This document shows positions 57,605 through 64,000 of a DNA stretch of 64,000 bases, piece by piece. A model generated the notes under the pieces. That model ran no database searches. It saw only the letters and a program-made list of their open reading frames with translations, and had not been told where the DNA came from. Made by a program: the position numbers and the translations under genes. This stretch comes from Rhineura floridana (Eukaryota > Chordata > Lepidosauria > Squamata > Rhineuridae), in NCBI RefSeq assembly GCF_030035675.1, contig NC_084487.1, positions 33,026,474 through 33,090,473 on the forward strand. The letters are read 5' to 3'. How positions within the stretch are numbered: position 1 is the stretch's first letter; each line of letters begins with the position of its first letter.

Positions 57605-58340
57605 CATAAGAACATAAGAGCCTGCTGGATCAGGCCAGTGGCCCATCTAGTCCAGCATCCTGTTCTCACAGTGGCCAACCAGGTGCCTGGGGGAAGCCCA
57701 CAAGCAGGACCCGAGTGCAAGAACACTCTCCCCTCCTGAAGCTTCCAGCAACTGGTTTTCAGAAGCATGCTGCCTCTGACTAGGGTGGCACAGCACAGCC
57801 ATCATGGCTAGTAGCCATTGATAGCCCTGTCCTCCATGAATTTGTCTAATCTTCTTTTAAAGCCATCCAAGCTGGTGACCATTACTGCATCTTGTGGGAG
57901 CAAATTCCATAGTTTGACTATGCACTGAGTAAAGAAGTACTTCCTTTTGTCTGTCCTGAATCTTCCAACATTCAGCTTCTTTGAATGTCCACGAGTTCTA
58001 GTATTATGAGAGAGGGAGAAGAACTTTTCTCTATCCACTTTCTCAATGCCATGCATAATTTTATACACTTCTATCATGTCTCCTCTGACCCGCCTTTTCT
58101 CTAAACTAAAAAGCCCCAAATGCTGCAACCTTTTCTCGTAAGGGAGTCGCTCCATCCCCTTGATCATTCTGGTTGCTCTCTTCTGAACCTTTTCCAACTC
58201 TATAATATCCTTTTTGAGATGAGGCGACCAGAACTGTACACAGTATTCCAAATGCGGCCGCACCATAGATTTATACAACGGCATTATGATATCGGCTGTT
58301 TTATTTTCAATACCTTTCCTAATTATCCCTAGCATGGTTA
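57605..58340 (-). mobile_element. CR1 LINE 3' end with ORF2 C-terminus
   Basis: A 175-codon frame (57808-58335) without stops: MVRPHLEYCVQFWSPHLKKD, QKRATRMIKGMERLPYEKRL, RGDMIEVYKIMHGIEKVDRE, then KLWNLLPQDAVMVTSLDGFK and LDKFMED. The CR1 3' untranslated region follows (GCCTGCTGGATCAGGCCAGT, CATCTAGTCCAGCATCCTG on the plus strand). 5'-truncated at 58340. The frame is open, so this copy is younger than the CR1 at 47-51 kb. Confidence 0.9.
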
Positions 58341-58359
58341 GGATTATATTGTGAATGTA

Positions 58360-58545
58360 AACGAAACTTAATTTTTTTAAAAACTAACAATTTAGACAGT
58401 CCATGCCTAATTCTAGCTTCCGTAACAGGGATCTTTCTTTTTTTTAAGCAATCCTAATACCACTTACCTGTAAGTAAGGCCCACTGACCTAAGTAGGACT
58501 TCTGAGTAGACATTTTTAATTACAGTGTGAGCCCTCAGAAGCTTC
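58360..58545. repeat. Diverged direct repeat, left copy (pair at 58957-59138)
   Basis: Shares, in order with 58957-59138: AAACTTAATTTTT, TAACAATTTAGACA, TCTAG-TT, CTGTAAGT/ATGTAAA, and TTCTGAGTAGACATTTTTAA. By eye roughly 70-75% identical. The L2 fragment lies between the two copies. Confidence 0.7.
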
Positions 58546-58556
58546 CCTCACCCTTA

Positions 58557-58870
58557 CTGATTGATTGATTGTACTTATATACCGCCCTATAGCCAAAGCT
58601 CTCTGGGCGGTTTACAGTAACTAAAAATATTAAAACAAATATACAAATTCAAAACACATCTTTTAAAAACAAAATTTAAAAATTTAAAACACATGCTAAA
58701 ATGCCTGGGAGAAGAGGAGAGTCTTGACCTGGCGCCGAAAAGATAACAGTGTTGGCGCCAGGTGCACCTCATCAGGGAGATAATTCCATAATTTGGGGGC
58801 CACCACTGAGAAGGCCCTCTCCCTTGTTGCCATCCTCTAAGCTTCCCTTATCTCCCTTCACTAGGTTTCT
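58557..58870 (-). mobile_element. L2 LINE 3' fragment
   Basis: Tail TGATTGATTGATTGTACTTA, hairpin ACCGCCC...GGGCGGT (58581-58612), then reverse-strand ORF2 end as in the complete copy (TGCCTGGGAG, TTGGCGCCAG, GGGGGCCACCACTGAGAAGG). 5'-truncated at about 58845-58870. Confidence 0.85.
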
Positions 58871-58956
58871 GGTTTCCTGCCTCCTTTTGCCTTCTCTCAG
58901 TACAGCAATTTTTGCTTGTCTGAGACCACAAGAGGCTTGAACTCCATTTAAGTTCA

Positions 58957-59138
58957 TAAAACAAACTTAATTTTTAGAATTAACAATTTAGACACACCAT
59001 TCTTATCTCTAGTTTCTCTGACAGTGCTCTCTCACATTTTTAGACACTCCTAACTCCACTTATCTAGATGTAAACCCCATTGAACTCAATGGAACTTACT
59101 TCTGAGTAGACATTTTTAAAATTGCAGGGAGCCCCCCC
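58957..59138. repeat. Diverged direct repeat, right copy
   Basis: Partner of 58360-58545; same orientation. Confidence 0.7.
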
Positions 59139-59861
59139 CCCCGTTTTTTGCCTTCTTCCTTTCCTCACGCTTACTCACTGTCAGCACACAAAAGCCCTGT
59201 TTCGGGCTGATCTCCATTCTCCCTTTCTTGTCCTTGCCTCCATTTTATCCTTATTCCTTTTTCCCGCTCCGCGCTAGCAATCGACGTTGGTAGTTGTACC
59301 AGCAGCTGCTGCTACTAAGAATCATAGGATCCTAGAATGCAGGAATCCAAATTAAACCCTCAGACGCTCCCGGGAAGGAAAACTAACTGCCGACTATCAA
59401 AGCCAGTGGACAGCATACAGGGAGAGTCAACATGGTGAACAGACCTGGTTCTTCACGGGACAGCTACACGTAGTGAATTTTAAAATCACCACCTGCAGAC
59501 TTTTTCTGAAACCAGCTGAACCCAGATACAGGGGATTTATACCTGGGAACAGGGTAACGTGTGAATAAGAGTTCCCCCTACTGGTATCTTTGCTCCTCCT
59601 TAAGGGAGGTTGTCGGAACCTCTTTCTGCCAGCCCTTCTCAAAACCTGCACCACCATTTGTAATTGCAACCATTCAACAAGCTCCCTTGGTATGCGTAAC
59701 ATTTCTCACTCTCATGCGTACATCCTCGTTCAACCTGGCGCTTCCGCCTTTCTGTTCCAGACCTCAGCTCCGGGGGAGGCGCTAATCTCTTCCAAGGCCC
59801 TTGGCTTTCCCTTCCCCTGCTGTCGCTGCTACAACCTGGGCCGTCCTGACCATTATTACCG
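59139..59861. other. TRIM24 upstream flank, no gene recognised
   Basis: No exon or classified repeat. CpG content starts to rise from about 59260. Confidence 0.4.
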
Positions 59862-59945
59862 CTTACCATGAAAACCCTATTCAAAGGGGTAGACATAAGT
59901 CGGGATCGACTTGAAGGCAGTCCATTTCCATTTTTCCACACCAGG
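59862..59945 (+). mobile_element. Sauria-type SINE 3' end
   Basis: TTACCATGAAAACCCTATTC, then TCGGGATCGACTTGAAGGCA, then GTCCATTTCCATTTTTC: the BovB-like 3' end of the SINE at 10603-10815, here on the plus strand. The tRNA head is missing. Confidence 0.8.
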
Positions 59946-60666
59946 CAAAAGCAGTCTGCAGTGTCTCCCCAAAAATAAAATAAAAAATCACCCTTTCTGA
60001 GTTTTGCTACCCCTCCTACAATATGAGTTAAACAGAGAGAGTTGTGCTGTTACCGCCTCACTTAGACATCCCGCGGCTGCCAAACATGCAAGAGTCCCCG
60101 CCCCTCCAACGACTGCCAGTCTAGGTAGGCCAGTCATGCACAGAGGTAAACGACTGCTCCCCAAGCTTCGATTCCTCCCTCTCAGGCGGAAGAGAATTCC
60201 CAAAGTTTCCAAGGTAAATTGCTAGAGCCTGCGACAACCTGCTTTTCTCCAGCAAATCCCGCAGATATACACATGCAGCAGCGTGAAGCCGAATGATCGC
60301 CAGGCACCTGAGGGGAAAAATGACCCTTTGAGGCAACGAAGGCTAGAACCCTGAGGAGAAAGGGGCGGAGCTTACACGCGCCGATGGAGGCGGGAGGGGG
60401 AGGGGGAGGGGCGTCGGAGGAGTGAAGCTGTGGCTCTGTTACTGGAGAGGGGGAGAGTGAAGGGGGCGGGGCTGGGGCGGCCGTTACTCGCGCGCCTCTG
60501 CGCGCGAGCGACCTGCTCTCCGGGCTCGGTCAAAGCAGCAACGACGTTACTGCTTCTGCGAGTGACCGTTGAGGGGGTGGGGGCTCTCTCGTGAAGGGGG
60601 AGTGAGGGGCAGGAGTAGTGGCCGTTGGGAGAGGCGTTTTGCGCCGGTTGTGGCCGCCACTGAACA

Positions 60667-61054
60667 ATGGACGAGTCTCCGGCGGGTGCAGGGCCCTCCC
60701 TGGTCGGTCTTATCGCCATGGGTGGGGAAAACGAGGCTGAAAGCCGGCAAGGCCCTGCAGACCGGGCCAACGGAGAGTCGAAGCTCAACCTGTTGGACAC
60801 TTGCGGGGTGTGCGGGCAACACATCCAGAGCCGGCGGCCCAAGCTGCTGCCTTGCCTCCACTCTCTCTGCCTGCGCTGCCTGCCCCCTCCTCATCGCTAC
60901 CTCATGCTGCCGCCTCCTGCAGCCCCTTCGCCAGGCGGCGGCGGCGGCGGCCCCAAAGACCCACCATTGCCACCGCCGCCACCGCTACTTCAGCCTTCTC
61001 CAGCCCCCTCTTCGCCCGTCTCCACGCCGCCCTCGCCGCTGCACTGCAACCCCG
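60667..61054 (+). CDS. TRIM24: TRIM24 (TIF1-alpha), exon 1 coding part
   Basis: TRIM24 is a nuclear chromatin reader and E3 ubiquitin ligase of the TIF1 family, a nuclear-receptor cofactor with RING, B-boxes, coiled coil, PHD finger and bromodomain. Only the first exon is here: 129 codons plus one base, ending at a splice donor (phase 1). Residues 20-30 [11 protein letters not shown] and 40-72 LNLLDTC...[15 protein letters not shown] closely follow mammalian TRIM24 and differ from its paralogue TRIM33. The first RING ligands are visible as C46, C49, C63, H65, C68 and C71; the rest must come from exon 2. A proline-rich, glycine-rich stretch (73-129) ends the exon. Methionines 1 and 18 both have good Kozak contexts. 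Without the later exons, the paralogue call rests on this N-terminal match. Confidence 0.88.
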
Positions 61055-61060
61055 GTAAGA
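61055..61060 (+). other. Splice donor, TRIM24 intron 1
   Basis: CCG|GTAAGA matches the consensus GTRAGT-type donor. The TRIM24 frame reads on for only about eight more codons before a TGA at 61078, which supports the exon ending here. The position in the protein agrees with mammalian TRIM24, where the second pair of RING cysteines follows after the intron. Confidence 0.85.
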
Positions 61061-62181
61061 AAGCCTGGCCGCTTGGCTGAGACTGGGGATGAGGAGGTGG
61101 GAAAACCTCGCAGTTACCTCAGCAGGGCAAGCCTCACAGCACCGGGGATTGGGAGGGAAAAGAGACCGATTGTCGCGATTCCGCTCCGTACTTGGTACCG
61201 GAAGGGGAGCAATTGATAAATCCGTCTCTGCAGTCAGTGTTTAATTGGCAAAAAGTGGCACTGAGGCTAAAGCTGGTCAGGAATAGCGCTCTTTGTCATG
61301 GGAATCCTTACCCCTAACTCCAGATGCGTTGGGAAGTGAGGGTAGAGCTTTCTTCTCTCAATACGTCTCAAAGATAAATCCCGTCGGTCGCAAATTGTTT
61401 TCGGGTCCCGAATCGTAGCTCAAGTTAAACCTTGGGTTCGTAGAGGCACGAGCTTTTGGTAGCTAAGTAGGAACCTGCTTTATCAGATGCATAAATATAT
61501 GAGAGACGGGCTGAGATGCAGCAGGGATGATACATAAAGGCAGCAGACATGCAAGCATCGTATTCCCAGATCCATGTGAAAAACAAACAGTAATACTACG
61601 TGGCTGTGGTTGTTTTAAGGTCATAGAGACGAGTACTGTGAAGATAGAGGCGTTTTGCCTCTCCACAGAGCTGGGATTTATGCTGATGTGGGATTTTAAA
61701 AGTAGGGTGCTGCGATCTAACCTAAAACTCGGCCGTTAGGAAGGGAAACCATAATAGACTGCAACTTCCCATTGTTTATATATTGCATCCTTTGTTAATA
61801 TAGGTGTGAGCCAGGAAATGCCTGCTAAATCCTGGTCCAAGAGCTGGGCTTCTTGCTATATTTGCTGAAGTAAATATTTGGGCTTAACAGCATGGTCCAA
61901 AAAACAACTACCTACAATATTTCATCCCTCTCCTGAAGACTGTGGAGCTAATGATCAACAATAAAAAACAACTTTAGAGCGATAGCATTACTCTTCACTT
62001 TGTTTCACAGAAATAAGAGGGAAATGACCGTTACATTTTATTTGCTTCAGTAAGGATCTGCAGATAAAGATTGTCTTGATAGCTTATTTGAAGGGAGATT
62101 TTCTTACCTCAGTTTCTTCATAATGTGCTCCTTTTCACTGAAAAAAGTTGCTTGTGTGCATGTCTTTTCTTGTTTTTGGAT
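61061..62181 (+). other. TRIM24 intron 1, no further element recognised
   Basis: Intron sequence with no classified repeat. The short frames at 61463-61739 have no recognised domain. Confidence 0.6.
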
Positions 62182-62280
62182 GACACTTATGTCTAACTTT
62201 TTGTTGCTGACCCTTGGCATAAGTATGTGTGAAGATGTTATGTATTTGGGGAAAACAGACGTTTGAGGGGGATGGCTTGT
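62182..62280. repeat. Long direct repeat flanking L2, left copy
   Basis: From GACACTTATGTCTAACTTTT through GTGTGAAGATG, GGGAAAACAGACGTTTGAGG to GATGGCTTGT. The right copy is 62873-62965, about 6 bp shorter in one spot with a few substitutions. Confidence 0.9.
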
Positions 62281-62872
62281 GTTTATTTTATTTATTTATT
62301 TATTTATTATACTTGTATACTGCCCCATAGCTGAAGCTCTCTGGGCGGTTGACAGTAACTAAAAACAAATACAATTTAAGATACATCTTTTAAAAAACAA
62401 TTTAAAACACAATTTAAAAATTTAAAACAATATAAAACACATGCTAAAATGCCTGGGAGAAGAGGAAAGATAAGTGTTGGCGCCAGGCACACCTGGTCAA
62501 CGGGATCATTCCATAATTTGGGGGCCAACACTGAGAAGGCCCTTGCCCTTGTTCCGAGCTTCCCTCGGAGTAGGCAGCCAGAGGAGGGCCTTTGATCTTG
62601 AACGTAGTGTACGGGTGGGTTTGTATCGGAAGAGGCTTTCCATCAGGTATTGTGGTCCCAAGCCATGTAAGGCTTTATAGGTCAAAACCAGCACCTTGAA
62701 TCGAGCTCGGAAACATAAAGGCAGCCAGTGCAAGCGGGCCAGAATCAGTTTTATATGTTTGGACCGTCTGGTCCCTGTTACCAATCTGGCCGCTGCATTT
62801 TGCACAAGCTGCAGTTTCCCAACCGTATTCAAAGGCAGCCCCACGTAGAGTGCATTGCAGTAATCTAATTTG
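62281..62872 (-). mobile_element. L2 LINE 3' fragment in TRIM24 intron 1
   Basis: Tail (TTTA)n at 62285-62310, TATACTGCCCCATAGCTGAA with TCTGGGCGG, then reverse-strand ORF2 end. A 124-codon frame (62506-62877) reads LDYCNALYVGLPLNTVGKLQ, LVQNAAARLVTGTRRSKHIK, LHWLPLCFRARFKVLVLTYK. 5'-truncated. It lies antisense to TRIM24 within the intron. Confidence 0.9.
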
Positions 62873-62965
62873 GACACTTATGTCTAACTTTTTGTTGCTG
62901 ACCCTTGGCATAAGTATGTGTGAGGATGTATCAGGGAAAACAGAAGTTTGAGGGGGATGGCTTGT
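62873..62965. repeat. Long direct repeat flanking L2, right copy
   Basis: Partner of 62182-62280, same orientation, directly abutting the truncated 5' end of the L2 fragment. Confidence 0.9.
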
Positions 62966-63369
62966 ATTAACAGTGATGAGTTTGTATCTAAGGATAAAGT
63001 CATTGTGTACATGTAATGTATTCTCTTTTTAAGAATCTTCCTTAAGCTGCCTGTATTTGTTATCAGGATTTCTCAGACATTATGTAATTTCAACCATAGG
63101 TGTTGCTTTTTTCTTACTTTCAAAACTGCATATAAAATTCTACCAGTGACATGTTTTTCACTCCTATATATCCATAGCGGAGGTGAGGTAATTCAGCTTT
63201 TGATCTATGTCTGATACTTTTTCCTCAACAGCATAATTATTATACCCATTGTAAGCAGTGAAAGCTCTTTGCTGCTTTAGTAACAATTTTATTCCATTGT
63301 TGCCTTTGCCAGTCCACAAATACGTAAGGAATTTACAGAATTGTTTCTAAACTATCTATGCATCTTACA

Positions 63370-63457
63370 GCTTAATCCTATACATGTCTATGCAGAAATA
63401 AATCCCATTGAGTTCAGTGGAGTTTATTTCCAGGTAGATGGGTATAGGATTTCAGCC
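63370..63457. repeat. Short palindromic repeat (AAGTCC family)
   Basis: AATCCTATACATGTCTATGC faces GGGTATAGGATTTCAGCC, and the centre AAATCCCATTGAGTTCAGTG faces GGAGTTTATTTCC. Same family as 8121-8208. Confidence 0.6.
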
Positions 63458-63639
63458 ATAATCAGGGTTACCCTGGAGGTTGTCTACCTTCTGCTGATCC
63501 TTCTAAAAGAGGGGTGGGGAATTGGATCTGGCAGGCAGGCCAGATAATTGTCTCCCCGACCCCTCACAACCCACGTTTGACAGGTGGGTAGAGTCATTTA
63601 CCTGTCAATTCCCTAACATCACAATGACATCTGTAGGGA

Positions 63640-63790
63640 TTGTCAGAAGCCCCTTTCAAAGCACTGTCTTGAGCAGTGCTTTGAAAGAGGCTTCTGGAGA
63701 TCCAACAATCAGCTGCTTGCCAGATTTCTAGAAGTCTCTTTCAAAACTATGGGCAAGATAGTGCTTTGAAAGGGTTTCTGGAGAGTTGAT
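63640..63790. repeat. Two tandem foldback units in TRIM24 intron 1
   Basis: Unit 1: CTTTCAAAGCACTG (63653-63666) faces CAGTGCTTTGAAAG (63674-63687) perfectly, extending to a ~23-bp stem with one mismatch. Unit 2 (about 63726-63785): AGAAGTCTCTTTCAAAACTA faces ATAGTGCTTTGAAAGGGTTTCT less perfectly. Confidence 0.85.
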
Positions 63791-64000
63791 AATTTAAATC
63801 ACAAATTAAATATTTCAAATAACCAACAGTATGCATCATGAATAAACCATTTCAAATACAGTTCAAGCCACCACAATAGCAATCCAAAAACTAATAAGCC
63901 AGAAGCATAATCAGTTAGATAATTAAAAACTGTTAATATTTGTCTTCAAATGCCTTTTGAAGGCCAACACTAGTGCAACCCATCATATATCCCTTGGAAG
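63791..64000 (+). other. TRIM24 intron 1, end of window
   Basis: No element recognised in the last 210 bases. Confidence 0.5.

Larger units (their letters stand above)
60355..61165 (+). promoter_or_regulatory. CpG island promoter of TRIM24
   Basis: Dense CpG and GC boxes (GGGGCGGAGC at 60362, GGGGGCGGGGCTGGGGCGG from about 60462) precede the first ATG. There is no TATA box. A hairpin with a 9-bp stem, CTCGCGCGC...GCGCGCGAG, spans 60487-60508. The transcription start cannot be fixed from sequence; it probably lies within 60400-60600. Confidence 0.8.

Noticed and set aside
1-60350. Exons of the expected TRIM24 neighbour (AKR1D1 in mammals)
   Set aside because: No aldo-keto reductase motif was recognised in any frame; small exons could have been missed by eye.
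60372-60894. Long minus-strand frames opposite TRIM24 exon 1
   Set aside because: GC-rich sequence lacks stops; the residues have no domain, and the plus-strand frame carries the conserved RING motif.
60569-61216. 215-codon plus-strand frame overlapping TRIM24 exon 1 in another register
   Set aside because: Open only because of high GC content; it crosses the splice donor and has no recognisable domain.

Overview
The window looks like nuclear DNA of a squamate reptile (lizard or snake), and most of it is transposon sediment. The evidence is the repeat mix. There are BovB and a second RTE-type LINE, CR1 and L2 LINEs, an L1 remnant, Sauria-type and other tRNA-derived SINEs, a 5S-rRNA-derived SINE, hAT and Tigger-like DNA transposons, and solo LTRs. 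All are read directly from protein motifs, element ends and target-site duplications (TSDs).

Only one host gene is supported: the first coding exon of TRIM24 (TIF1-alpha) at 60667-61054 on the plus strand. It lies in a CpG island, ends in a consensus splice donor, and the rest of the window (61055-64000) is its first intron. The 60 kb upstream is intergenic; I could not recognise an exon of any neighbouring gene there.

Layout. 1-25 kb: scattered fragments (RTE 5' end, two BovB copies, L1, L2, CR1 tails, foldback MITEs, SINEs, one solo LTR). 25-40 kb: a nested stack. An RTE-type LINE (25080-40030, minus) is split by a full-length LINE with ORF1 and ORF2 (26784-36218, minus). That LINE holds a nearly intact L2 between its ORFs (30520-33894, minus). 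A solo LTR (37608-38290) also sits in the RTE element. The split is flanked by a 246-bp direct duplication of RTE sequence, and the 5' junction carries an ~870-bp segment that is an inverted copy of sequence near 43-44 kb. 41.4-46.8 kb: a 5.46-kb element with hAT-type ends and an 8-bp TSD, carrying a Tigger-like MITE, a SINE, a minisatellite and a solo LTR. 47-51.6 kb: a long decayed CR1 holding an LTR fragment. 52.4-53.2 kb: another solo LTR. 54.1-57.3 kb: a hAT element with its transposase and a perfect 8-bp TSD. 57.6-59.1 kb: CR1 and L2 pieces. 59.1-64 kb: the TRIM24 promoter, exon 1 and intron 1, the last holding an L2 fragment flanked by ~95-bp direct repeats.

Apart from TRIM24 nothing here works as a pathway. 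The value of the window is historical: insertion order, long direct repeats at three LINE insertions, a templated inverted copy at one LINE junction, and a hAT element whose composition suggests it may be foreign. Identity percentages are counted by eye on short alignments, and LINE clade names beyond CR1, L2, L1 and RTE/BovB are tentative.
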